DNA from: Dirofilaria immitis
Taxonomy: Eukaryota; Nematoda; Chromadorea; Rhabditida; Onchocercidae
Assembly: GCA_024305405.1 (NCBI GenBank)
Contig: JAKNDB010000110.1
Location: 558,001 to 622,000 of the forward strand
Reading direction: 5' to 3'
DNA length: 64,000 bases
This document shows, one piece after another, positions 37,887 through 51,500 of the stretch. Below the pieces are notes generated by a model. It ran no database searches. It saw nothing but the letters and a program-made list of their open reading frames with translations, and was not told the origin of the DNA. Both the position numbers and the translations under genes were made by a program. Each line of letters opens with the position of its first letter. The first letter of the stretch is position 1.

Positions 37887-40800
37887 TTACCTTTGTATTA
37901 AGTTTCGAAAAAGTTGGGAATATTGATAATTTGAAGACGCAAGCAATCTCAGCAATGTGATGTCATTCCTTATCATGATTGCAACTTTTTGTAAACGTAA
38001 GCTGTTCTTTTTAATGCATAAGAGTGAACAAGAAGATAAAGCTAACTGCCATCGCAATTCCTTCCGACATCTTGTCACAATAAATGATATCAAATTTGGC
38101 ACCGTAAATGGAACCAATGTTGGAAAACGTGATGAAGACGATTTCCTGGAAAGTATACAACTATTCACTGAAGAAATAAACAAGTAAATTCATTGCAGTT
38201 TTCATCGAATTCAACAAAAAATTACGGAGCAATAAAAAATAAAAAAATTCTGATACAAAATAATTACCGACCTTCCTGCAGGAAAAAACAAAACTGCAGG
38301 TAATGCATCCATTTGAAACTGCCACGGTAGATCATTTAACGAAACATCAATTCTAAAAAAGTAAAGTACTTTTTCGCAAGGATGACTTCGTTTGAAAGTA
38401 ATTTCAGAACAGAATTGAAAAGAGAACAGATAATTATTCGGTACTAATTCTGCGTGCGCAATGAAAACAAATAATGAATCATACAAATGAAATTTGATCA
38501 ATTTAAGAAATGGATGAAAGTAGTGGGCCACCGAATGGTAAACATGAATTACGGACACACTTGGTCCATGCCAATTTCCTCCAGAAAAAAATACCACAGT
38601 ATCCTCAGAAGAATTCTGAAAAAATATTGCATAAGATTTGCAAAATACGACATCAGTAACAAATACGACATGCACTTATTTTTTTCAAATTATTTTGAAT
38701 CATTTGAAAACCATTTTCAAGAAATTTTCCAAATCAGGTTATCGAACAAAAAACCTTATGCGAAATGAAAAATTTCACTGTTAGCGAAAAAGTAAAAATT
38801 TAGTATCTTACAACATCCGTTCTAAACGTCTTTGCATTGGTACTCAATAAGATGGAGAAATTATTATATGTCATATTTTTGATTCCTTCCGTAAGACATG
38901 GGAAATTACGTGCGGCGTCAATGAGTCGCTGTGAAATGCGCGTAAAAATCGCGGAAAGAACGCCTAAAAAATGAAAAATATAAGATTTCCTAATTTTTTT
39001 GAAAGTGAATAAATCAATAAGTGAGTGAGTTGCAGAACAACAGTAAGACCAGAATTATATGTCAGGAATGATTAATAAATATAGCAACATATACAGAATA
39101 TGCCCACCTGGAAAATTCGGTTTGCATAAAAAAGTTCTTTCAGTACTCGAATCCACAATCAATGCGACAGTCTGTCCATAGTATGGCCTCGTCAATCGTT
39201 TTAGTATATAGTCACCATATCGACTATCAATACCGATAAACCTAAATTTTTGACAATATGTTGCAAACTAATTCAAGGCATGTCAAAATAGTTGAGACGA
39301 ACTACATTCTCAAAAATGTTATAACTAAACTGCATCCTTCAAATGCAACTTCTGACTACAAATATACAAAAAGCAAAATGCATCGCAAAAGCATGAAAAA
39401 ACTATATGGTACAACAATTATTAGGGAAATAAAATGACAACCCACCAACCGTAGCGAATTATTTTTGTCGCATGAAAGACCCGTGACTGATGTTGCATCA
39501 AATGGACAACAAATAGATTGGGATGAATCAGAAATATGATGATAAAGATCTCGAGCAAGTCTATATTTGGCACATTGTTCAAATGTGCCCTGTGATATAT
39601 CCAAATGTTGATTTTTGATATCAACAGTGCACAGCAATTCTTTATCAACTGCTCTAGAAATATGTTTTATTCCATTTTGCAAGACTTTATCATGAATTCT
39701 TTTAATATATAAACAGTTTTTCAGTGTTCACAATACCAAACACCAAAATAAATGTTTTATGTACTATTGTACGCTGCATTTTTTACGGTTATTATTAACT
39801 AATAAAATAATTTAAGTAGAATAAACCTTCACTTAGTATCGAAAGGACGGATAAACAAGGAACATTATGAAATAATGACGAGTAAGTATTATAAAAAAAC
39901 AATGGAAGTTGGCTGCAACTTTCTCTTTCCGAAAAATTCACTCCTTTTTGGAGCGACACTGGAAGCAACGAGACATCAAAGATGTTTTTTCTGTCATGCA
40001 GCACTTTTGGATCTGAAACAATTAGCACCTCAAATGAATCAATCAATGAAACCTCAACATCAAGAAAATTTTTCCTGATAAAAATTAAAAATTCTGTAGT
40101 ACGATGAAGATACCCCATAGTATGAGCATTGATTTCCCGGCATTTATGACTGCTCATTGCAACGATTCGACTTCTTTCATTAATCAGTGCATCAAGCTTG
40201 TTTGATCTAGATTTCATTTGACTGATTAAATCTGCATTACATGCGTAATATTCCATGATAGTCTAAAAACAATATACAATGTAGTGTAGTTGAGGCGAAT
40301 ATTTCTCCCGCAATTATATTTCACTTCGATTAGAATGCAATAATTGTAGGATTTCGATGTTTTAGTAGGTAGGATCGGCAAACACAACAATGCCAGTAAT
40401 AAATTTATTCGCCATTTGTAAAATCTCTTCTCTTTTGTTTCATCTCTTTTTTCATTAACTGAAAAAACACCTTATCAATTTTTAATTTTCGGCAAAGGAT
40501 CAAGAAACGAATATCAATATGATCGGAAACATCGAATGCATTGAGAAAATGATGTTTCCATAATAGTTTTAAAGTCCATAAAAGAACAGTAAAACTTTAA
40601 GATCCACTAAATTTTGATTCACCTGTTCCACCACTGAAACCGCCCAGTTGTGGGGATAAAGTACCTGACGATCTATAAATACCAAAACTGTTGCACCATG
40701 CTGTAAAACTGATAGCAATTCCTCACTTTTTGCAACGCCATTCATTTCTGAAACAAAAATCTTCGAAAAATGACTACCGAAAATTGCCCAAGCTTCGACT

Positions 40801-42711
40801 AAAGGTATAACGATGAATTATAACCTGGATAAATCCACTGAAGACCATTTGATTTAAGTGCTGTGTTTTTAACCCACTCAAAAATTTTATAAGCAGTCAT
40901 ATTTGACCCATCGTAACTGAAAGTACGGTTCCAGGATCTCAGCTGAATCCATGTTTTCCGAGATGAATTTAAGCTCGTTGCTAAACTCGAATTTATCACA
41001 ACAGCAAAACCAACTTTATCCAACAAATCATCTGTAAATATTCAGTGATCATGCATGCAAATAGAAATGTACATTTATTATCAATTCCAAAAACATCGCT
41101 GTTTGCAAACCAAATATCAGATATTGCATACGATATGCATATGCAAGTCAGAATTGTGCAATTGAAATTAAAGAAGAATCTAATATTAATAAATTAGAAT
41201 TTCTAGTAATTTTTAATAAAACTTTTAGCAAAAAATATAGTCCTTAAAATAAATCCAGACATCCGAAAAAATGGAACTTAATTTGGAAATAATCAGAAAG
41301 AGGTGATGGTAGCAAACATGAAAAACAGAAAAATTAAACCAAATTGGAATCTAGGAAACAGAAAGTTTGTAATTCATTAGTTTCTGGAATCTGGAAATAA
41401 TTTTTTTCTCAGCAACAAATAAAAACATACGATATTGGTAAACAATTAATGCTGCTTTGATATACTGTTGAAATTCATATGATATAGCAAATGCTATCTG
41501 GAAAGAAGTATGACTGACCTTACCAATTTACTACAAAATCAAAAGTTTAAATGAATTATCCTTAACATTTTTTTTGAAAAATTGACCTCCGCATGGAAAA
41601 ATGCAATGATTGCATCATCAAATTCATCCAGAAAGCTTTTATAGCGAATGGAGTTATGAGCCGACGAATAGGATTCCGCAAACGCGATATCCACCTAAAT
41701 TAACCAATATTTGGGCAATTATGTAGATTGAAACTATAACTAAGTGACGTAGGATTGAGAAGAAGATTAAAATGAAAATTTACAAAAATGGAGATGCAAA
41801 TAAATTGAATTTTTACCTGTATAAGTAATCTGCTGCCAATAATCCAGTATACATTAAATTTTGTTTTCCAATATATGCAACAATGACTGGGTATGTGTGA
41901 GTTTTGTGAGATTTCCTGCATTCTCCGTGGGGAAAAAACAGTTGACTGCTGCGAATGATATCTACACAAAGATGTTTACAAAATATAATTCAGTGTTTGG
42001 TAACCTATTTTCAATGGATATGAACTGGACTCTACTTTCTAACATGCAAAATAATGATTTAAATATTTATTGATTTTGTAAATCCTTCAATTATCTATCC
42101 TTGAAACCCGAAAGAAGGAAATAAATCAGTAAGCTTGAACGTCTAATGAGCAGTAATAATCGTGTCGAAGTGCCGTGGTAAACCGTGATGAAATACCACA
42201 GCATCTAACTTCTTTGCAAGTTCGGAACTTTTAAAATATGACAGATAACGAAATATACTGGAAAACGAAGAAACTCACATCAGAAGCTCCCTTAAACTTT
42301 TTGCAACATTCTCGAAGACCACACGTGTTCGCGTACATCTCCTGCTCCATGGTGCATAATACATAACAATAACAATTTCAGAATTATGTAACAGATTCTC
42401 TGGTTTTGCATTATCGCCCGTATAATAGTCAATAAGATACTTTTTCGAATTGGGTGGAAAAAATGGCCGCGGTGGAGCTGATTCTCGCTGACTTAGCTGG
42501 CCATTGGAATTACTAAAACATTCAGAGAAAAAATTAAGCCACTCGATGAAATTCCAGTACCTAACAAAAGCGATTCGATTTGAAACACACACCAAAAGGC
42601 ATCGAAATTCAGCAATAGTATAGACAACACAAGCGATGCAATGACTGAGCGCATATTCAAATTATCAGTAAATTTTCGGCAAAACTTCCTTACCCATTTA
42701 TCACTTCTCAT
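37887..42711 (-). CDS. TXNDC11-like ER thioredoxin-domain protein
   Basis: A multi-exon gene; first exons 42593-42711, 42279-42512, 41817-41948 and about 41587-41694, then exons near 41.47, 40.9, 40.7, 40.1, 39.55, 39.17, 38.9 and 38.3 kb, and a last exon ending 37887. TXNDC11 is an ER-membrane PDI-like protein that acts in folding or disposal of glycoproteins. Seen: a hydrophobic N-terminal anchor (MRSVIASLVLSILLLNF), a first thioredoxin-like fold with VIVMYYAPWSRRC, a downstream HGECRKSH segment, and a last thioredoxin fold with LNDLPWQFQMDALPAVLFFP followed by TVPNLISFIV and a helical C-terminus. The first active site reads WSRRC instead of WCxxC, so it probably cannot do full CxxC redox chemistry. 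A one-base deletion in the T run at 41637-41640 breaks RLITPFAIK from SFLDEFDDAIIAFF. The second-to-third exon junction (42279/41948) is not settled. Confidence 0.8.
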
Positions 42712-42720
42712 GCCTGCAAA
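42712..42720 (-). other. Trans-splice-type acceptor of TXNDC11-like gene
   Basis: The minus strand reads TTTGCAG followed after two bases by the ATG at 42711. The upstream gene's stop codon ends at 42750, so this acceptor lies within about 40 bp of another coding region. That suggests spliced-leader processing of a polycistronic RNA. Confidence 0.55.
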
Positions 42721-42749
42721 TAATTGAAATAATCCTATTTACCAGAACT

Positions 42750-45700
42750 CTAAAATCTATTTCGAGATGAGAAAAGAATCGAGACAAATAAAGCAAGAAG
42801 AACTGCGACCAATGATATTATTTTTTTAGTAAACAAGATATGAGATAAAACTATTATTTTTAATTGCTTACCTTCAGCGGTATCTTCCTCTATAATCAAA
42901 TCACTGATGGATTCAGCACTGCCTAAAAATACGTTTATCTTTTCACGTCCACATTTAACCACTAACATTCTTTCCAAAGTGACATTTTCATTAAAAGCAT
43001 TAGTTCTCCACCTCAAACAATTTAACGACCAGTTTTTCGTGAACTGCCACATGAGAAAATTAAGGATTTAAAATGGCCGATCAGTTACCAATCATGATTA
43101 ATGATTTAACTACCTTAAAAAGTCATTAAAAAGCGATACCTGTAGCAGAAATACACTTGTCAGTGTTGTACGGCATTGAAAGCCACATCCATCAATGGCT
43201 TGATCACTTCAGTGATATCCATAAAGTCCCTGCAGACATAATCAGTTCCATTCTGTCTATTTACTCAAATAATTTAGAGTTTGGAAACAACAAAAAGACG
43301 ATAAAGTAGGAAGCTTATAGATCACTTGTTCCATATTTGAATACAGCGAGCAACATCTTACGGCTCATGCCCCGACAAACACGGTCTTATCAAATACTGA
43401 CAATGCTAGCAATTGAACTTTTCATTTCAAGCACATGATACCCAGCACAGCAGTAGTCCGCAGCACCTGGTTCTCTGTATGTTTACATTCTTATAAACTG
43501 TTTATTATTTACATTTTAATATTCTGAACTCAACAATTAATTTAAAATTAGCTTGCGATTTTATCCGATTACTTTACTTGTTTCATCTAAAGTGTAAAAT
43601 GATGGTAAATAATTGAACTTTCTCTATCCAGAAAGATTTGCCTAAACTCCATGTGTCATGAATACATACGTCAGAAATTAATGACTCCACTGCGCCATAC
43701 ACATTTTACATAATCACACGAAAAATCACGAGTCGTACTTGACCCCTCACATGCACAACCATCATGCTACTCATGTCTTATTCGCTCGCTCACGTCAACT
43801 TGACAACACGGCTCTTCAATGAAACAACCATTTCCACTGGATAAATCCCTCATATCACTAATATGATTAAAGAGTTTTGAAGTTTCAATAATCATTAGAT
43901 GTCACATAAAATGCTCTCCACATTTCTTAATAATAATTCTCCCATATCTTAGATAAATGTCGTATTACAACAGCTCACTTCTGTAATAGTAGCAAAATTT
44001 TATTAATGTATCTCGTATTGATAAGCAATATATGTATCATTATAATGTTGATGAAAAGAGATAAAAAATGATAGCAGAGACGATTTGAAGGATCACTGAA
44101 TAGGTATACCACATAGCAGCCAATGTACAATACGGAAACAGCGTTTCTCCGGAATGGCGTATCGTCTGCAAATTTGTAACATTTTATAAAAATGAGATTC
44201 ATAGAATTCAACAAATTTCCATCAGTTTTAGAAAAAAAAATAATACAATCTCGTTTTCTTTTTATAGCCCTTCTATCAATAAAATAAAATGTATTGCGGA
44301 TTAATATCAGTCGGCTTAAACCATCTTCAGTTATCTAACAAACGAGTGAATAAAAGCAAATGGTCTGAAGTCTGTTACCAGCCTATTACATGAAGTTATG
44401 TGTGGTAATTTAGAGAAAGAATCTGCACAGTTTTGGTTCATGTTAGCAATAATTTTTCGTCTAACTTGTAAAATATGAAATATTTTACCATAAGAACTCG
44501 CGAGGTATGCATGTCGTCCACAACGATCTTCAATGGGTGCTCGGATGCAATGAATGTATGCTTGCAAACTGCTAAAAAGTAAAAATCTCTGAAAAATCTG
44601 CAAAAATTTTCTGTCAGTTAGCAATTAGCGTAATTTTTTTATTCTGTAATCTAAACTCTTTTAAGAGAAAATTTCAAGATGAAAACCTGCAAGCATTTAA
44701 TAGGCTTGGCAACAACTGATTATCAATTTTTGTCGATCGTAATGTCCAGTCCTAAGAGTAGTAAGGCATTTCATGTAAATAACACCTGATGCGACCTCTT
44801 GCACACAATACCAGCTCATAAACAGAGCTGCAAATATCGCTATGTTGTGAATCGTTCAATTCTTAATTTAAATCGTAATTTTCAAAATTAGATTTAAATC
44901 AGTTAAGTATGCAAATATCACTGATTTCCATTCATATTTATTCACTTTACCCTCTAATATCCGTGAAATATATAGAATGCTCCAAAAAGTGTTTGCGAAT
45001 TACTTCACAAAGACGATAGTTAAAGGAAAATTTGTTGAATTTTCGCATTAAAGCAGTTTTCAGAAATACAAACAAGGGTATCCTTCACCGCACGCATAAC
45101 TCAATGATTCGTCAATTGAAGCATAGCGGCTGTGAAATGGTTCCTGTGAGTAGCACTGTTCCTTTACGGAATTATCACCGACGCATCCATTGTACAGATT
45201 ATAAGCACTAAAACCAGTTCTTCTATCAATAAGATTTCTGATAACATGCTAGGTTTATTAAACAATGTAAACTGAAGTCAAATTTAAGTAACACATCACT
45301 AAATTGGTGAGAAAAATACATTGCAGCCTTCTGAGATTGCTACGAAAATGACCATATATTAGCTATTGAAATCGAATTTACTCGCAAATATCCAGGAATT
45401 CATCTCGAGATTTTCTAAAAATATTCGACATTGTAGATTTCTCAAATATTCCGACCGTTTCTTGGAGCGCGTCTAATTTCATCAACATGTAGGCACAAGA
45501 ATTTATTTGTTGTTGGGCGTAATCACTGCAGTTGGAAAGATACTAAAAGATTTTTTTATAAAATAAGAATAAAGCTTATCATTCTTCAAATAAATTCCAA
45601 CTAAATAAAATCATTATATCTGGAATAAACATTGTACAAAAAGAAAAAAACCATCAAAATCAAGAAATTATGAGCAAAACACAAGAGCTATAAAAATTAC

Positions 45701-45931
45701 CAAATTCTATGATTTCTATAGCGATTGCTATTATAAATGCCATTTCGATTATTGCTGAAATCGTTATGCTGATTACGATTGTAGCCATTATCGTATGATG
45801 TAATATCATAGTAATATCCAGAAGTATTAGAGTCGTCTCCATATTTTCCTTTATTGTAACGATTCAGTGATTGTAATGAATCGTCAACATTGTATCCATA
45901 TATGCAGTTACCATACAATACACTATCTAAT
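42750..45931 (-). CDS. Cys-rich secreted, probably membrane-anchored protein (5' end unresolved)
   Basis: Exons with consistent phases: about 45701-45931, 45382-45525, 45070-45237, 44489-44571, 44379-44464, 44110-44165, 43140-43206, 42872-43043, 42750-42802. The first is Tyr/Asn-rich low complexity (SGYYYDITSYDNGYN). The rest has regularly spaced cysteines (INSCAYMLMKLDAL, NLYNGCVGDNSVKEQCYS, ACGEGYPC, IEDRCGRHAYLASS, CDQAIDGCGFQCRTTLTS). The pattern recalls nematode-specific Cys-rich extracellular families of the DUF19 type, an inference from spacing alone. The last exon is a hydrophobic tail (VLLALFVSILFSSRNRF) that could be a GPI-attachment signal or tail anchor. No signal peptide exon was located upstream. 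The acceptor at 43206 (ctgaag) is weak, and an alternative at about 43228 runs into a stop. Function unknown. Confidence 0.6.
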
Positions 45932-47630
45932 ACTATTTATTGACAGGAGGTATCAATGATATAAGAAAAACCCTTTTATTGGAGGTATTAGGTGATCTTA
46001 TGTATGTTATTTTTTCATGATTCCGTGAATTTCGATTTTAGTAATGATTCTGGTTGACATAACTATACAATAATCATGATTAACGCTGAAAATTTAATCA
46101 AAAAAGATACATAAACTGTAAAAACGGTTATCCAATATACTCATTAGACGCTAATTCAACAAAATTTCACCCTCACTTTAATGAGGAAATTTTCAGTTGA
46201 AACTTCAGTTATAGAAAATTCACTATAATATCTATGCTTCGTAACAAGTTATTGCTTATTTTAAATACAGTCAATTTTTCTACGTGTCTTCAGTAATTAA
46301 GTCTAACTTTCTTAAATGAATCCCGACTTTCTAGATACTCTTGATGACTTGTATAAATAACAGATATTTTCAGCAACTGAGTATATTTTAAAAACTGTAT
46401 TAGGAATATTACATCAACATAAGTAAAAAGATGCAAATTCTTATTAAACTATCATGAAAAAAATCAGTATTTCGAAAATATCAAAACAAATATTAAATAA
46501 ATATACCGAGTGAACAATAAAGTAATACTTGGAAGAGAAACATCGCGAAGAAGCGAATTGGAAAGATGAAGAAATACAAATAAAAAGAAAAATGCATACA
46601 AGCAAGAAAAAGCGAGCAGACTTGTTTTATGGCGTAACTTCACAAAGTTTACGAAAAGCATTAGGAAAAAGGCAGTAAAGCCAAAAGTTAACAAAGCAAC
46701 TGATAGAAAACAAAAATTTATTCAAAGGAAAATTTCCTATTAAAACAGTCAGTATGATAGCTCATTGTCACTTGATCAGCAACAGTTTTGACCGACCCAC
46801 CTGATTAAATCTTATCCCCTTTTTTTTTACGAATTCTTCCCCTTTCTCATTTTCTTCTTCCTTCATTGTGTTGACCTGATAAGGATAACTTATATTTATA
46901 TCATTTACTTAACGATCTTTTATTTTCTATTCCTTTACCGATTTTAACATTAACATTTTCAGTTGTCGTGCTGTTATTAATCTCACACAAAATATTTCAA
47001 GAGTCTCGAAATTTAACATTTTTTTATTGCTGTCATTTCATGAATTCATCAAAGAACTTATTAGCCTAAATGAAAATTTATTTGAATAACTATAAGGCAA
47101 TACAGTATACTTAAAATACATCATGATGTATCCTTCGATTTCATTAAATACAAGTTTTATCACATGTCAGCAACTGAACATCTTGTAATACTAAACATAG
47201 ATCATAACTTTATCGCTTTGAACGATAAAAATGTGCGAATCGCATCCAAACTGGTCAGAAACGTTAAAAAGCGTAATATCGATGATACATTTAACTAAAG
47301 GAAAATCCCGATAGAAGTATGAATGCCAACGTTTGTAAAATTAAACGTAGTACGAATAATAGATGGAAAATGATTTGCATCTCTAACAGAGTAAATTAGA
47401 ATAACTGCCTTGGATTGTAGCAAAAATAGTGAACACGGCAGTTTTTGTATCTAGCAGGAAAAGGTATAGAATTCAATGCAATTAATTGCAATTAATTAAA
47501 TTAAAGATTTATTTCAACCATAATTTCGATAAAGAGCCATGAACTTCGATGTTCATATGCCACATCTGCTTAGCTATCATTTCAGCAACGGAGTATCTAG
47601 GTATGGTGATCCTACAGTATCGCACTGCAG
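45932..47630. other. No confirmed gene; may hold 5' exons of the Cys-rich gene
   Basis: AT-rich. A minus-strand hydrophobic ORF at 46464-46694 lacks an ATG start and splice support. The missing signal-peptide exon of the Cys-rich gene might be here, but I could not identify it. Confidence 0.4.
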
Positions 47631-47632
47631 CA

Positions 47633-47968
47633 TTACAATGTCACATACGCATTCCGAGATGATAGATCGTGGTCCATAAACCGTTTGCCTATATCACAAC
47701 AATCTTCATGTTTGTCGATATGAATGATTAATCGGTTCGTGGTGGTATCGATTTCTCTAAAGAGAATTGCGTAATTAATTGGATCTAGTACCGTGGGTAG
47801 AACTGAACAGAAAGAAAGGAACGCCAATTTGTCGCAAACATGTGGCGATAAACAACTATGGCATATTTTCTCAGGTTCGATCACCAAAGCATTGAGAAAA
47901 GTAAAGACGCGAATCTTCGATATTTTGCATACATTTACATATACAAGAAATTTTTGTACTTCCAACAT
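47633..47968 (-). CDS. Candidate Cys-containing exon or protein, unrecognised
   Basis: An uninterrupted 111-codon frame in a locally GC-richer segment, with EPEKICHSCLSPHVCDK, FCSVLPTVLDPINYAILF and HIDKHEDCCDIG, ending in a stop at 47633. It lies between the LMF gene and the Cys-rich gene on the same strand. The amino-acid balance is coding-like, but the opposite strand is also open over part of it and I recognise no family. Confidence 0.35.
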   Translation of the reverse strand: MLEVQKFLVYVNVCKISKIRVFTFLNALVIEPEKICHSCLSPHVCDKLAFLSFCSVLPTVLDPINYAILFREIDTTTNRLIIHIDKHEDCCDIGKRFMDHDLSSRNAYVTL

Positions 47969-48537
47969 TCACTCTGACACTAATTAATTCCATACACTTT
48001 TATCATATTACACCAAAGTTTCCAACATTCGGTCCTATGAACTGTACAACTCATTAAAATATCGGTTATTCTAGTAAGCTATAACAGCGATTCTTACATG
48101 TCAACAAATTAAGATCATTGAATATGGATGCACTTATATTAGCCAGGATTTCAAAAATTTGCCAATTCAAAAATTAGTGCATATCATATAAATTAACAAC
48201 GTAATGTGACTATTAAGAATATATGACAATAATATAGCTAATCCAATACGTCACTATACAACAAAATCACTGTATGACGACAACTGTGACTTTTTGAATT
48301 TGGTATAGGCCAGAAATAAAACTGCATGGGTAAGAATTACTGAATCAACAAATGTGGTCGGGTTGAGTGTTCGTATAAAATTATGCAAAGTCCGCAAATT
48401 ATTTTCCAGATTAAAGTTCTGGTTTTTCAATATAAACTGCTCCTGAAATAAAGTTTGTAAAAATATTCTAATCTGTTTTGTTGAACAGACTTTAAAACTA
48501 ATATTTGAAATAAAGTGTGTAAAAATTGCGTAGGAAG

Positions 48538-51500
48538 TTACTTCAAAAGGAAACCATTCTGCTGCAAATAATTGGATAATTTTGCATTTTTACGAGTAAT
48601 AGATGGCATATATTCTTGCTGGAATTCACTTCGCCAATACTTCGCAGGCCATTTACCCCTATAATAAAACATATGAAACAAGAGTTCTTACTCCCCATGA
48701 AAATCAATATTGTCAATATAATATAACTTACTTCGCATTGATTTTGGTATAATGATAAAGGTAAAGATTTGCTCGGACAAAATTTGGGAGCTTTTCTTCA
48801 AACGGATATTTCTTCATAAGGTAAGTAACTGGAAAAATTTTTCTTGGCTTATATAAGTTTGAAATTCATAACATTTGACGAAACACATGAAAATATGATA
48901 AACTTGAAAATCTATAATCTTAAATGTTAATTTTAATCGAAATTCTACTATACTCGATTGTATTTTTTTAAATTCAAAGAAAAATATTTCACCTTCTGAA
49001 TTATTTCGTAATAAATGATAAACAAGAGAAAGAAAAAATGCGTTATTATGATACGTTCCTAGAGCGGCAAACCACATTTGCCAATCTAGACGTGGCTGGT
49101 GAGGCACTAAAAAAAGAATATCACCATTTATCTGCACATATAGTATAGCGTAAATAATTCACCATGATATTCATCATCATGATCTCATTCAAAATCCTTC
49201 AGTTAAGACCAGTGTTCAGCATAAACCTTTCAAATGTATATTTTACCTTACAGTTTAAATAGAAAACAATACTTAATCTCAAGAGCAAAAAATGCTATTC
49301 TGATCATATGATCTCTCACATACGAATCGCGGTATTTCGTCGAGTTTTCCAGGCTTTGAATAGAATTCGAACATAGTCCAAGGACCATCCGGCTCATAGG
49401 AACCCTCTATAATTATTTCTGGTCGACCATACAAACCAGTCATTCTATAATTTCTTTTAATCTGAAGAGTTTTGCTTTATAACTAAACGAGGGTGATAAG
49501 AGATTCTTTTAATGACTTAAAATTAACGAAGAAAACACCTCACTTTCTGAATAATCCGTATGAATTAGTCAGTTCGTAGGATTTCGAATAATGATGCATA
49601 TATTTTATCAAAGGAGGAATTTGTGCTTGTGCTCGATTACTTATAACAACAAACGACATCTAAATTTATGGCCATTGAAATGAGTGAAACAAGAATATTA
49701 CTAAACTAATTGTATCAAAACATTCTTAATGTATGGGATCTTATAAGTTATTAAAATAACTCTAAGAAAAAACCACAGCTATGTTTTCAAAATCCTAAAT
49801 TCCAGATATTCTACAAAATTCTAAACAGAAAATTAGAGAAATTCAAATCATATACGATAGAAATTTCACTGTGCCAAATACTTAATAAGATCTAGAGAAT
49901 TTTTTACGAAATTATATTTCCAATGTATAGCTCGTTGAAATTATCTAGACCAAAAAATGAAAAGGATAAAACATACAGTACTAATTGAAAATAAGAAAGT
50001 TGCAGTGATGATTACATAAACTAAATGAAGTAATGATCGCAGCTTTGATTCATGAATTTCAGTGAAGTACCTGAATTATAAAATATTTAGAAATGATTAT
50101 CAACTTATATGAGTATGCTTGATAACAGAATTCAGCACAACTTACCTCATTATTGCGGTAATAACTTCAGCAACAAATCCAATAACTCCAATGTATAATA
50201 ACCAAATAGTCGACTCTTCAACAAATTCTTCAAACTGTTGCATAGTAAATGCTGAAAAACTTCAAATCCTCAATGATGCTAATAAAAGCGTTTATATTAC
50301 TACGACTAGAGAGTTAACCATAATCTGATGAAATTTAGCAATTTTATGTAAAAATAAAATAAAATGAAAAGCAAAAAAAAAATAAGAAATAAAAAAACCC
50401 TACCAATTGAAGACACTATTTTAAACCCATTAATACCAATATTAAAATAATGGACGAAAAAATAAAGAGTTGACGCTATCAAAATCGCTGATATTACTGT
50501 ACCCAAACGTGTCAACGAACGTTCAAATCGTGGACAGATGCCTTTTGTAGCTAAAAACTAAACTTTATAACCAAGTAAAATATTGTTATCGAAGATCCAA
50601 CAGAAAAAAATTAGAAACACATAAATTTTAGTTAAGCTAACATACATCCTTTTGTTACCCAATTATATCATTTTATTTAGATCACAGCGATTCAGATCTC
50701 TAATTTTCCAGCTATTTGACTTTATGGTCACACTTTAAAAATTATTATAACGAAAAACGCTATGCTAGCTCATAGTTTTACTGATTTTCATCAAGTCTAC
50801 GTCGGAAAGCATAGAAGAAATCAAATGCTTACAAAACTTAAATTCGTCTGAATCCACCAATATTGCTACACATTGGATTGATATAAGAAGATTGAAGAAA
50901 TTGTAATTACCCGTTGCCATAATCAAACCCATAAGTAAGATCTTCAAAGTAAAGGAATTTTTGACAAAAATTTAATTAAATAAATGAAGAAAATTTTTCG
51001 AAAAAAAGGACACCTGTGGGCCGAATGAGAAATATCTTGCGTATTTGAATGGCAATAAAAACAAAGGTGGCAAAATAATTTCAATATACAGTGTGACAGC
51101 TGTCGAAAAATGCTTGAACCATTTTGGAGCCATATGAACGTAATATGAAAACCATGTGGGTATACATTGACTTTCGAAATGCACGTCCAGTGCTGCGGAA
51201 TTTTCCATTATTTAATGAACTTATTGTTATTCAACAAAAAGTAAACTTCAATGAATTTATGCTAACTTTTAGATTTTATAAAACATACCTGCAAGATCCC
51301 ACCAAAGAGGACAATGGCTAGTAAGTTTGACCACACCTGATGCGTACATAAGTCGGAACACTAACCAGCGCATAAGGTACAACGAAATGTTATCTGCTGG
51401 TGAAAGTCCAACGAAAGGTAACGGAGCTATGAGAATACATATTACTCCAGATTCAATAAGAAGACTGTCCCATTGGAACCAAAGAAATACATCACCAACC

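Noticed and set aside
42090..42240. Possible extra TXNDC11 exon (SELAKKLDAVVFHH)
   Set aside because: It fits in phase but would make the thioredoxin fold about 12 residues too long. Direct joining of the neighbouring exons also keeps phase.
44975..45240. Serine carboxypeptidase-like segment (FSAYNLYNGC)
   Set aside because: The short match to a carboxypeptidase motif is not backed by catalytic motifs; the neighbouring exons form a Cys-rich chain instead.
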